A stretch of DNA of 64,000 nucleotides from Bacillus_AB infantis_B. GTDB taxonomy: Bacteria; Bacillota; Bacilli; Bacillales; Cytobacillaceae. Both the position numbers and the translations under genes were made by a program. Location of the stretch: positions 492,155 through 556,154 of the forward strand of contig NZ_VTER01000006.1 in the NCBI RefSeq assembly GCF_008180445.1, given 5' to 3'. This document shows positions 34,294 through 43,481 of this stretch, one piece after another; position 1 is the stretch's first letter; every line of letters begins with the position of its first letter. The notes under the pieces were generated by a model. It worked only from the letters and a program-made list of their open reading frames with translations, had not been told where the DNA came from and searched no databases.

Positions 34294-35154
34294 CTATAAG
34301 TCTTTGATAATCTGGTCAATTCGACTGATATCCGTGGTATACCGTTCAATCCCCGCCACTCTGGAGCGATAATTTAACAGTCCCTGTTTATACAGTTCAT
34401 CCAATGCAAGAAACCCTTTTTCCCTCGCAGCAACCAGGAGATCAAGCCATTCACTGAATGCGGCTGGTCCAAGAACATTATTGTTCTGATTTGCATGCAG
34501 GCGGAAAAAGCTCAAAGGTTCAGGCATATAAACCGCCCTGCCATCGGACAGAAGATTCAGCCAGGCTGCCATATCATTCAGGAGTGAATATTGCTGGTCT
34601 GCAAAAACCCCAAACGGCTCTTTCAAGTCCTCTTTCTTAAACAAAACGGTCGTGGGCTCCCCTATGATATTCAAACAGCGGGAAAGGGCCATATCAGCAA
34701 GAACCTTCCCGTCCATCACCCTTGTTTCATGGAAAAGCCTTTCAGTTGCATACAGCGGAGACAGCCAATTCCCCTTTTCATCAATTGTCTGCCTATAGGA
34801 GGTGACTAGCTTTATATCCAGGAACTCTTGGAAGTAATACATCATTTTCTCGATTTTATATTTATCGAAAACATCGTCATCCATTAAGTAATTGACATAT
34901 TCTCCTGAAGCCAGGTCAAGCAGCTTATGCCAGTTTTTCAAAAATAAATTTTTCTCATTTTTATAATAGCGGATATTGTCTGTACCGCTGAAGCAGGCTT
35001 TCATCATCTCTTCTACCCTGTTGTCAGAGCTGTCATCACAAATAATAATCTCTTTGCAGGGATAAGTCTGCTTTAGCGCGCTCTCGATTGCTGTCTTAAG
35101 AGTAACCGGCCGATTATAGGCAGGAATTAGAATGCTCACAAGGGGCAAAGACAT
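34294..35154 (-). CDS. GT2 family glycosyltransferase
   Basis: 286-residue GT-A enzyme of another subgroup. Motifs are SILIPAYNRPVTLKTAIESAL, IIICDDSSDN, and the DxD-like YLMDDDVFDK, then GEPTTVLFKKEDL and ADQQYSLLNDMAAWL. The frame is open to 35319, but ATG 35152-35154 with a GGAAGGAGATT site is the better start. It is the first of two GT2 genes in one transcript and is divergent from the 35342 gene. It looks like a rhamnosyl/GlcNAc-transferase type, but the specificity is not readable. Confidence 0.87.
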   Translation of the reverse strand: MSLPLVSILIPAYNRPVTLKTAIESALKQTYPCKEIIICDDSSDNRVEEMMKACFSGTDNIRYYKNEKNLFLKNWHKLLDLASGEYVNYLMDDDVFDKYKIEKMMYYFQEFLDIKLVTSYRQTIDEKGNWLSPLYATERLFHETRVMDGKVLADMALSRCLNIIGEPTTVLFKKEDLKEPFGVFADQQYSLLNDMAAWLNLLSDGRAVYMPEPLSFFRLHANQNNNVLGPAAFSEWLDLLVAAREKGFLALDELYKQGLLNYRSRVAGIERYTTDISRIDQIIKDL

Positions 35155-35341
35155 AGATAATCTCCTTCCGGTGATTTTTGGATTTCTCGCTTTAATTACT
35201 CTATTCCGTATCCCCTTCCTGTGTTCAGTTCTCCGCCCAGTTCTGCTGAAATTCCGCCCTGCCCCAGTTTTGGCAACAAGGTTTGAGGTGTGCATATAAA
35301 TAATAGAAGAGTATGCCACTTTATAGAATAGGAGATTACCT

Positions 35342-36877
35342 ATGCAGGATAAAATGACCCCAATGCTTAAGGCTTATTTTTTTATTGCAGAAGATGTCCC
35401 TTTGGAAGAATTGGACACCCTTCAAACAAAACTATACGAAGATCACATCTTTGTCATTTTGTGCGGAAACGAGGACGAACCTACAGACATAAACTCGAAA
35501 TTGCCGAGGATTTATGTCTCGATAGGCAGAGATTGGAGGGATTTCCCAGGTCTCATCAGCATGCCGGCCCACGAAAAAAAACGCTGGCTGCACTTTGAGT
35601 CACCCGATAAAATTGAACCCGGTAAGCTTTTTTATTGCTGGCTCTCAGCGACCGATCCTCTTCCTGAGAATAAAACCGTGCCGCTTTCAAGCTTCACTTC
35701 TGACAAACCCCTTGTGTCTGTTTTTACGGCTGCCTTCAGATCAAAAGAAAAGATTCAGAGGCCCTTCAAATCACTGCAGGCACAGACATATGCTAATTGG
35801 GAATGGGTCATAGTCGATGATTCCGGTGATAACGAAGAAACTTACAGGGATTATTTAAGCAAGCTGGACGACCCGAGAATCCGGAGATACAGGCAGGACA
35901 GCTATAATGGTTATATAGGCTCTATCAAACGATATGCAGCCGGCCTTTGTACGGGTGAGATTCTTGTTGAATTAGACCATGATGATGAATTAACACCAGA
36001 CTGCCTGGAAAAGATTGTCCGTGCCTTTCAGGAAAACCCTGATTGCGGCTTTGTTTACGGCGACTGTACAGAGGTATTCGCTGAAAACCTCCACGCCCAC
36101 TGGTACGGATGGGACTGTGGCTTCGGCTACAGCGTCTATTATCGGATCTGGCTGCACTCAATGAACCGGTGGCAAAACATATTGCGCCATACAACCATCA
36201 ATGGAAATACCATCCGCCATCTGGTCGGGCTTCCTAACCACCCCCGCGCCTGGACTAGAGAATGCTATCACCTTGTAGGCGGGCATCGTGAGGAGCTCCT
36301 TGTCAGCGATGATTACGACCTCCTTGTCAGGACTTTCTTGTCTACTAAATATGCTTCTGTTCCAGACCTTCTGTATATCCAGTACAGAAATAAAGGGGGA
36401 AGCAACTCAACCTTTACAAGAAACGGACAAATACAGATTCTCGTCAGGGAGCTGAAGAACTATTATCACAATCGGATTTACGAAAAAATCAGGAGCATGG
36501 AGATGCCTGAGCTGGTCCCGTACAGCAGAATCTGGGAAACCGGCCGGGACGACCCGGCCAGAAAAACAGCACACGCTATCCGTGAAGACAGGTCAAAGAA
36601 ATCAATCATTTTTCCGATTCCCTATTCTTCTGATGAGAAGGAGCACATACAGCTGTACGAGATTTTAAATAAAGGCTTAAAAAATGGATTCAGAGATTTC
36701 GAAGTGATTATAATCGGGAATATTCCTGCTGATATCAATCTCTTTGCTTCAAAAGCACCTTCCGGCAGCATCCGCTGGTGGCCGATGGAAGCTTCCGATC
36801 CGATTGAGTTTTATGTTGAATATGGGAAGTTTTGTGCTTCATGCTGGGATAAAATTGTCATAATGCCCACTCATTAA
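35342..36877 (+). CDS. GT2 family glycosyltransferase with flanking domains
   Basis: 511 residues, larger than its neighbours. A N-terminal region of about 120 residues (no clear family) precedes a GT-A domain (about 120-335) with SVFTAAFRSKEKIQRPFKSL, WVIVDDSGD and ELDHDDELTPDCLEKI, followed by VYGDCTEVF. An additional C-terminal region (about 390-511) resembles part of a second nucleotide-fold (SIIFPIPYSSDEKEHIQLYEIL, VIIIGNIPADI). Start 35342 follows ATAGGAGATT. It could be a bifunctional transferase with a decayed second domain. No membrane span. A terminator follows. Confidence 0.82.
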   Translation: MQDKMTPMLKAYFFIAEDVPLEELDTLQTKLYEDHIFVILCGNEDEPTDINSKLPRIYVSIGRDWRDFPGLISMPAHEKKRWLHFESPDKIEPGKLFYCWLSATDPLPENKTVPLSSFTSDKPLVSVFTAAFRSKEKIQRPFKSLQAQTYANWEWVIVDDSGDNEETYRDYLSKLDDPRIRRYRQDSYNGYIGSIKRYAAGLCTGEILVELDHDDELTPDCLEKIVRAFQENPDCGFVYGDCTEVFAENLHAHWYGWDCGFGYSVYYRIWLHSMNRWQNILRHTTINGNTIRHLVGLPNHPRAWTRECYHLVGGHREELLVSDDYDLLVRTFLSTKYASVPDLLYIQYRNKGGSNSTFTRNGQIQILVRELKNYYHNRIYEKIRSMEMPELVPYSRIWETGRDDPARKTAHAIREDRSKKSIIFPIPYSSDEKEHIQLYEILNKGLKNGFRDFEVIIIGNIPADINLFASKAPSGSIRWWPMEASDPIEFYVEYGKFCASCWDKIVIMPTH

Positions 36878-36878
36878 A

Positions 36879-36909
36879 AAAAAGGCTGCCTTATATGAGC
36901 AGCCTTTTT
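36879..36909 (+). terminator. Rho-independent terminator
   Basis: AAAGGCTGC pairs with GCAGCCTTT across nine bases, ending in five T. The rest of 36910-37149 has no gene I can support. Confidence 0.85.
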
Positions 36910-37149
36910 CCTTTATAAAATTTAAATATCATGTTTTCAGACTTATTGCTCCAGCTTTTTCATTGAGTATTATTGCAAGGATTTCTTTTAACACTGAGAG
37001 GCATCCGGAGCTTACAACTCTATAAGATAGTTTACTATGCTTTTGCGTACATTCAATTTGATTCGCTGCACAAAAATAACTGATTCATTGGAAGTAAAAC
37101 TACCCTTGAATCAGTCACTAGATTTAAATCTATGACTTACTCTAGTCTA

Positions 37150-40100
37150 TTAAAATTTGATTAAATTTAGGTTCCGCTGATTCACAGTAGCAGCCGTATA
37201 GTTTGATTGAGCAGTGACAATGACCCTTAATTGATAGGTAGAAGCAGGGTTCGTGGCCGGAGCTGTATCTACATATGTGTCTGCAATATCAAAGGTTTGA
37301 TTTCCTGCGGCAGCTAAAACCCTTGAAAGTGTTCTTGTCGTCAGGAGAGTGCCACCTCGATACAATCTGAACTGTACTGTTATTGAGTTATTCGCATTTG
37401 CAGTAGTGTCCAATTGGACAGCGGAATCAATTTTAATATTTTGTCCAGCTGTTACACTGGTTGTTACACTTGCTACCACTACTTCACTTCCAGCTGGGAG
37501 TACACTAATACCGCCCGAATTATTAACAAATGCTAATATTGGCTGGGTTCCTGATGGTCCTTGTGGTCCCTGAGCTCCGGTTGCTCCTTGTGGGCCTTGC
37601 GGACCTTGAGATCCTGTGGCCCCTGTGGCTCCTTGTGGACCTGTAGCACCTTGGGCTCCTGTGGATCCTTGAGGTCCCTGTTCTCCTTGAGGACCTGTCG
37701 CTCCTTGTGCACCAGTTGCGCCTTGAGGACCTTGCTCTCCTTGCGGACCTGTAGCNCCTTGGGCTCCCGTGGCNCCTTGAGGTCCCTGTTCTCCTTGGGG
37801 ACCTGTCGCTCCTTGGGCTCCCGTGGCTCCTTGAGGTCCCTGTTCTCCTTGAGGACCTGTCGCTCCTTGGGCTCCCGTGGCTCCTTGAGGTCCCTGTTCT
37901 CCTTGAGGACCTGTCGCTCCTTGGGCTCCCGTGGCTCCTTGTGGGCCTTGCTCTCCTTGAGGACCGGTCGCTCCTTGAGGTCCCTGTTCTCCTTGGGGAC
38001 CTGAAGCTCCTTGTGCACCAGTTGCGCCTTGAGGACCTTGCTCTCCTTGCGGACCGGTTGCTCCTTGGGTTCCTGTGGCCCCTTGAGGTCCCTGTTCTCC
38101 TTGGGGACCTGTCGCTCCTTGGGCTCCCGTGGCTCCTTGAGGTCCCTGTTCTCCTTGGGGACCTGTAGCACCTTGGGCTCCCGTGGCTCCTTGAGGTCCC
38201 TGTTCTCCTTGAGGACCTGTAGCACCTTGGGCTCCAGTGGNTCCTTGAGGTCCCTGTTCTCCTTGAGGACCTGTCGCTCCTTGGGCTCCAGTTGCGCCTT
38301 GAGGACCTTGCTCTCCTTGCGGACCTGTAGCACCTTGGGCTCCNGTGGCCCCTTGAGGTCCCTGTTCTCCTTGGGGACCTGTTGCACCTTGGGCTCCAGT
38401 GGCTCCTTGAGGTCCCTGTTCTCCTTGCGGACCTGTCGCTCCTTGGGCTCCCGTGGCCCCTTGAGGTCCCTGTTCTCCTTGGGGACCTGTTGCACCTTGG
38501 GCTCCAGTGGNCTCCTTGAGGTCCCTGTTCTCCTTGAGGACCTGTCGCTCCTTGGGCTCCCGTGGCTCCTTGTGGGCCTTGCTCTCCTTGAGGACCGGTC
38601 GCTCCTTGAGGTCCCTGTTCTCCTTGGGGACCTGAAGCTCCTTGTGCACCAGTTGCGCCTTGAGGACCTTGCTCTCCTTGCGGACCGGTTGCTCCTTGGG
38701 TTCCTGTGGCCCCTTGAGGTCCCTGTTCTCCTTGGGGACCTGTCGCTCCTTGGGCTCCCGTGGCTCCTTGAGGTCCCTGTTCTCCTTGGGGACCTGTAGC
38801 ACCTTGGGCTCCCGTGGCTCCTTGAGGTCCCTGTTCTCCTTGAGGACCTGTAGCACCTTGGGCTCCAGTGGCTCCTTGAGGTCCCTGTTCTCCTTGAGGA
38901 CCTGTCGCTCCTTGGGCTCCAGTTGCGCCTTGAGGACCTTGCTCTCCTTGCGGACCTGTAGCACCTTGGGCTCCNGTGGCCCCTTGAGGTCCCTGTTCTC
39001 CTTGGGGACCTGTTGCACCTTGGGCTCCAGTGGCTCCTTGAGGTCCCTGTTCTCCTTGCGGACCTGTCGCTCCTTGGGCTCCAGTTGCGCCTTGAGGACC
39101 TTGCTCTCCTTGCGGACCGGTTGTTCCTTGGGTTCCTGTGGCTCCTTGAGGTCCCTGTTCTCCTTGAGGACCTGTCGCTCCTTGGGCTCCAGTTGCGCCT
39201 TGTGGGCCTTGCTCTCCTTGAGGTCCGGTCGCTCCTTGGGCTCCNGTGGCTCCTTGAGGTCCCTGTTCTCCTTGAGGACCTGTCGCTCCTTGTGACCCGG
39301 TTGCTCCTTGTGGTCCCTGGGCTCCCGTTGCACCAGTTGCTCCTTGTGGTCCCTGGGCTCCCATTGCGCCAGTTGCTCCTTGTGGTCCCTGGGCTCCCAT
39401 TGCGCCGGTTGCTCCTTGCGGCCCTTGCNCTCCTTGTGACCCGGTTGCTCCTTGTGGTCCTTGCACTCCTTGTGNNCCNGTTGCTCCTTGTGGTCCCTGG
39501 GCTCCCATTGAGCCAGTTGCTCCTTGCGGTCCTTGCACTCCTTGTGNNCCAGTTGCTCCTTGNGGTCCTTGTGNGCCAGTTGCTCCTTGCGGTCCTTGNA
39601 NTCCTTGTGNCCCAGTTGCTCCTTGTGGTCCTTGGGCTCCTTGTGCGCCAGTTGCTCCTTGCGGCCCTTGCACTCCTTGTGACCCGGTTGCTCCTTGTGG
39701 TCCTTGGGCGCCAGTTGCTCCTTGAGGCCCTTGTGGCCCTTGAGTTCCTTGTGACCCGGTCGCTCCTTGCGGGCCTTGTGGGCCCTGAACACCTTGATTA
39801 GATCCTAATAGTTCATCTGATACAAGCCTGTGGGCAGCAACAAGCTGGCCATTTACATCCCTTCCCCAGACAGAAATCTGGGTGCTGGCTTCTGCAGATC
39901 CTCCAGTTGTAAATACGAATTCATATCCATCAAAGTTCGCAAAATATTCTCTTGTCACAACTTGATTCGGTGCCAGACTCACTTGTTCAATAACATAGGC
40001 AATTCTTGAACCATTCAAAAAGTACCCTTGTATCAATACGGTGGAAAAATTAACACTGTCCCTATTATCAACTTTGATTAAAACTGTCCTGGTCAGCCTT

Positions 40101-40150
40101 GTCCCCGCTGCAATGGGATTGGCAATAGGGCCTGTGGAAAGTACCGCCAA
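37150..40150 (-). CDS. Collagen-like surface protein 3 (one inserted ambiguous base)
   Basis: The 3001 bases equal 1000 codons plus one extra base. An N at 38511 stands exactly where the two long frames meet, so without it this is one 999-residue protein. It has the shared N-terminal module (about 115 residues, ending RLVSDELLGSNQG), then about 240 GXX triplets with a 54-base unit (GPQGEQGPQGATGAQGAT), then a C-terminal domain of about 115 residues. That domain is rich in Thr/Asn/Val (SVTTSVTAGQNIKID, SITVQFRLYRGG) and lies after GPSGTQPILAF; I do not recognise it. The start is TTG 40148-40150 after AAAGGAGGG. A trimeric spore-surface filament is inferred. See the finding on its duplicated segment. 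Confidence 0.85.
37560..39790 (-). repeat. Tandem GXX-coding repeats, 18/54-bp periods, with a 572-bp duplication
   Basis: Collagen triplets repeat with period 18 and 54 bp. On top of this 37881-38452 and 38512-39083 are the same apart from ambiguous calls, at offset 631 (630 plus one N). Confidence 0.85.
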
Positions 40151-40174
40151 TGTATTCCCTCCTTTTTTTCCTAA

Positions 40175-40202
40175 TTAAAAACTGAATTGCCTAGGGCAAT
40201 TC
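40175..40202 (-). terminator. Terminator between the stand-alone module gene and collagen-like gene 3
   Basis: On the minus strand GAATTGCC-CTA-GGCAATTC is followed by AGTTTTTAA. It would end or attenuate transcription of the 40604 gene before collagen-like gene 3. Confidence 0.75.
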
Positions 40203-40247
40203 ATAATAGTCCTTTATGAGGTACACCTGATTTAAGTTTGTTTCAGT

Positions 40248-40604
40248 CTAAAGTTGTCCTAATATTTCATCGGATACAAGACGCTGGGTGAAGGTAATAG
40301 CTCCAACTGCTGATCTGCCCCAAAGAGAAATTTGGGTGCTTGCTTCGGCTGGCCCGCTTGTCGTAAAAACAAATTCAAATGCATCAACATTTCCAAAGTA
40401 ATTACGAGTTGCCACCTGGTTTGGACCAAGATTTACAACTTCTGAAACATAAAGGGTTCTTGTCCCATTTAAAATGTAGCCCTGAATAAGGACTGAAGAA
40501 GCACTTACTGAGCTTCTGTTATCCGCAATCACGGTAATCTGGGTAACCTGCCTAACGCCTCCGACTGCCGGATTCTCAATCGGCCCTGTTGAAATAACTG
40601 CCAT
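40248..40604 (-). CDS. Stand-alone copy of the collagen-like N-terminal module
   Basis: 118 residues that match only the N-terminal module of the three collagen-like proteins: MAVISTGPIENPAVGG, VLIQGYILNGTRTLYV, NQVATRNYFGNVDAFEFVF, AEASTQISLWGRS, LVSDEILGQL. It then stops, without any GXX triplet. ATG 40602-40604 has a GGGGG site. It lies upstream of collagen-like gene 3 with a terminator between them. The module is therefore able to exist alone, and could be a cap, a basal-layer subunit or a competitor in assembly. I do not recognise a named domain; predicted all-beta. Confidence 0.8.
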   Translation of the reverse strand: MAVISTGPIENPAVGGVRQVTQITVIADNRSSVSASSVLIQGYILNGTRTLYVSEVVNLGPNQVATRNYFGNVDAFEFVFTTSGPAEASTQISLWGRSAVGAITFTQRLVSDEILGQL

Positions 40605-40907
40605 TCTACTAAACCCCCTTCTAATAAAATTGTTCTTTAGCTGCCAGCAGACTGGTTATGATCTCATAAGTTATCGCATACTTGGGTATTTACTATAAAA
40701 CTGCTGAGTGCTGCACAGGCCAAATAGCCTTCCTTTTGAGGAATACAGCGTGCATTTTCTTCCTCACCTCATATTATTCAACCCTTGCTTTATGTGAAGC
40801 TCTATTAGCCTATTATCAGAAATAAAGGCTTATATACTATCCATGATTTATATAGAAGGAATGCGGAAAAACAAACTTTTTCTTTTCTTGTTTGAATAAA
40901 CGCTAAT

Positions 40908-40935
40908 AAGCAAAAGCCTAAAAAGGCTTTTGCTT
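40908..40935 (-). terminator. Perfect 12-bp hairpin in the 40605-41104 gap
   Basis: AAGCAAAAGCCT and AGGCTTTTGCTT pair perfectly across an AAAA loop. It lies about 170 bases past the end of the 41105 gene on the minus strand. Strong stem but no T-run after it on either strand, so it is only terminator-like. A hydrophobic open frame (40848-41102) crosses it but has no ribosome binding site. Confidence 0.5.
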
Positions 40936-41104
40936 AGAATTGATATATATTGGGTGAATGTTAAAATACCTGCAGCAATAAGAACCAATGGCTTCAGGTA
41001 TTGGATGAAGGAAAGTGTTACTTTAGAGAGTTTTTCTAAAAGCAAGCCAGTTTCATAAAACGTCCCGCCTTTTACATAGTATGCCCAGCACTTCGCTGAC
41101 AAGT

Positions 41105-43276
41105 TTACTCGCTAAATGGATCTGGCTTGAAGATCATATCTAATATGGTCATTGCCCTGCGATAATAAGAATGTTCTTTGAAGATTCTTTCATGGCCTTT
41201 TTTGGCAATCTTCGTTCTTTCTTTTTCATGCTTGAGATAATATTCTATTTTCGCAATCAGCTCTTCAGAAGAAGAATACGTTTCTATTTCACTTCCTATT
41301 TCTAAGAAGCGGGACAGCTCACCTTTTTTATCTGTAAGCTGAAAAACTCCATATGCTGAAATCCCTAAGGTCCCTGGATTAGAGGATAAGTCTGAAAACT
41401 GCTGAATCTCTCTGAGCAGATCAGTTTCCTCTTGTGATCCGTGATGATTGATGACTATCTTTGACTCCTTCATTACTTGCGAGGGATCACTTTGCGAAAA
41501 GGCTTCGATCCTTACCTTGTCGGGATACAGTTTGTATTGGTAAAAATCCTCCCCTCCAGTTCCTGCAATAACGGCCTTTTTTTCCGCTAAGTAAGGTGCA
41601 AGCTTAGCAGCTATATCAAGCCTGCTTTTCCCGGCTGTACCCAGAATGCATACATCATGAGTAAAAGACACATCTTCTTCGCGGCTAAAATACTGAGTAC
41701 TTATACCAAGCGGCATATAATGGACATTTCTGCATCCCGCCATATAATAATCGGTCACGCTGCTTTTTTCCTGTGTAAAAACATAGTCATAATAAGGTGC
41801 AAGTTTCATCGTTACATCTGGATAATAAAGATCGTCTATAAACCAAATAGCAGTTTTTATTCCCATTTCAGCAATTGCCCTCGCCTGCTGCACCGGAAAA
41901 GAATCCCCCAATAAAACAAAAAGAAGATCCGGCTTTATTTTTGCCGCTAAATCTGCAGCGTTTTCTTTCGGCTGCAGTTCAAGGACATCAGCACCCAGAC
42001 CTCGGAAACCCTCAATGATTCCCTCGGATATAACCTTATAAATTCCTCCATAGAGCGGGTGGATAAAAAGTATTCTTTTTAAGGTGAAATCACCAGGGCG
42101 CCCAGAGAGGCCACCCTTCAAGAACGTTTGAATAATGGGAACAAGAGGCTTTTTCTCATTAATTTCCTTAACAGTCAACCCCTGATCGGCTTGCTGGACT
42201 CCAAAAATAAGTGCAAGCTTCCGGTCTACTATATGCGCAGCATTAAAGTGCTCACGTATTTTCTTAGCCCCTGCTTCTGCAATCCTCATGGCTTCATCAA
42301 AGTTCTCATAAGCCCAGTTTATGTGTCTTAAGAAGGAATCAGCGGAATCAGAGGCTTCGATGTATTCCTGCCTATCTATTAAAAGGCTGTGATCATTCCG
42401 GGGATTGGTCGTTATAAGCAGACAGCCGGAAGCCATTGCATCACAGGCAGAGGTAGTGGGAAACCCATCCAGAGTATAAGGATCAGCAATGCCGCAATAA
42501 AGAAAGATGTGTGTATGCTCATAAATCTCTTTTATTTGTTCAGGGTTAAGTTTCTCATAAAATGTATAATTGGAATTCTTCAATAGATGCAGTTCAGTTT
42601 CCCAATCTCCAATGATATTCAATTGGAAACGTTCGTCTATCCTGTTGAAGATATCGGCAAGCAAAGGAAAGTTTTTTCTTACGGCCTTGTATGTGCAAAA
42701 GGTGATCTGAAGCGGAACCGTTTTTTCCTTAGCAGTAAACGTATAGAAGTCAGTATTGATAACAACTGGCATGTAGACACTTTTCGAAATACTTTTTCTG
42801 ACTTCCTGAATATTGGTGAAAACTGTCTCACAATGGCTGCCAGCAATATTGAGAAATTCCTCTTCAGTGCCCGGCATTAAGCCACCGCCAGGGTAAAGCA
42901 TCGCATGGACCCTGATGCCCAGATCATCAATCAGATTTCTAATGCTTACAAGTGGATTGGCACCAGGCATCATGGTTCCTTCTGAACTTCTAATTTCGCC
43001 TAACAGGCTCAAAAGATGGTTCAGAAAAACGCAGTAAATATCCGTTATTCCCTCCCTCTCAGCCATTGCACCAAAAGAGCGGATGTCATGAACTTTGGCT
43101 GGGAAGTCATCATAATATAATTTGGTGGCAAAAAAGAGAGTATCCGGCCTCTGCTTCCATATCTCAACATTCTCCCAATACCTGAAACCGCTCTGCTTCC
43201 AGGGAAAATTCGTGTCAATTACTGCCAGCCTCCGTGCCGGTGAGTTTGAAGTATGCATCCCATTATTATGCAGCAT
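41105..43276 (-). CDS. Two-domain glycosyltransferase: GT4-like plus CgeB-like
   Basis: 723 residues in one frame. The N-terminal half (about 1-390) is a GT-B glycosyltransferase with the donor-side block DGFPTTSACDAMASGCLLITT. The C-terminal half (about 400-723) is of the CgeB/DUF3880 type: AIWFIDDLYYPDVT, PYYDYVFTQEKSSVTDYY, MPLGISTQYF and NINPGTLGISAYG-like segment LSSNPGTLGISAYGVFQL. In B. subtilis CgeB is linked to the glycosylated spore crust. The start has AAGGAGGAAGG. No membrane span. Two transfers by one protein, or one regulatory and one active half, are both possible. Confidence 0.82.
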   Translation of the reverse strand: MLHNNGMHTSNSPARRLAVIDTNFPWKQSGFRYWENVEIWKQRPDTLFFATKLYYDDFPAKVHDIRSFGAMAEREGITDIYCVFLNHLLSLLGEIRSSEGTMMPGANPLVSIRNLIDDLGIRVHAMLYPGGGLMPGTEEEFLNIAGSHCETVFTNIQEVRKSISKSVYMPVVINTDFYTFTAKEKTVPLQITFCTYKAVRKNFPLLADIFNRIDERFQLNIIGDWETELHLLKNSNYTFYEKLNPEQIKEIYEHTHIFLYCGIADPYTLDGFPTTSACDAMASGCLLITTNPRNDHSLLIDRQEYIEASDSADSFLRHINWAYENFDEAMRIAEAGAKKIREHFNAAHIVDRKLALIFGVQQADQGLTVKEINEKKPLVPIIQTFLKGGLSGRPGDFTLKRILFIHPLYGGIYKVISEGIIEGFRGLGADVLELQPKENAADLAAKIKPDLLFVLLGDSFPVQQARAIAEMGIKTAIWFIDDLYYPDVTMKLAPYYDYVFTQEKSSVTDYYMAGCRNVHYMPLGISTQYFSREEDVSFTHDVCILGTAGKSRLDIAAKLAPYLAEKKAVIAGTGGEDFYQYKLYPDKVRIEAFSQSDPSQVMKESKIVINHHGSQEETDLLREIQQFSDLSSNPGTLGISAYGVFQLTDKKGELSRFLEIGSEIETYSSSEELIAKIEYYLKHEKERTKIAKKGHERIFKEHSYYRRAMTILDMIFKPDPFSE

Positions 43277-43481
43277 ATTCTGCCTTCCTCCTTACCAGTT
43301 ATATTTACAAGGAGAGCTGCTTTTCCTGTATTCAAGTTATGCAGCTTGAAGAGGAACGATGCTTACCTCCCCATATTGCTCAGATGATATTGCGAATAAG
43401 AGGCAGATGATCTTTTGTTCTTTTCTTGCCGTGAATTACCCCCTGCCATATATCAAAGAAACGGAGATGGTAAGAAACCGT

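Noticed and set aside
38011..39801. Plus-strand open frames opposite collagen-like gene 3
   Set aside because: Same cause: antisense of GXX repeats.
24786..40150. CRISPR-like regular repeats in the collagen genes
   Set aside because: Units are contiguous with no unique spacers, in-frame, and code for GXX triplets.
40848..41102. 84-codon hydrophobic frame right after the CgeB fusion
   Set aside because: TTG start without site, and it runs through a perfect hairpin.
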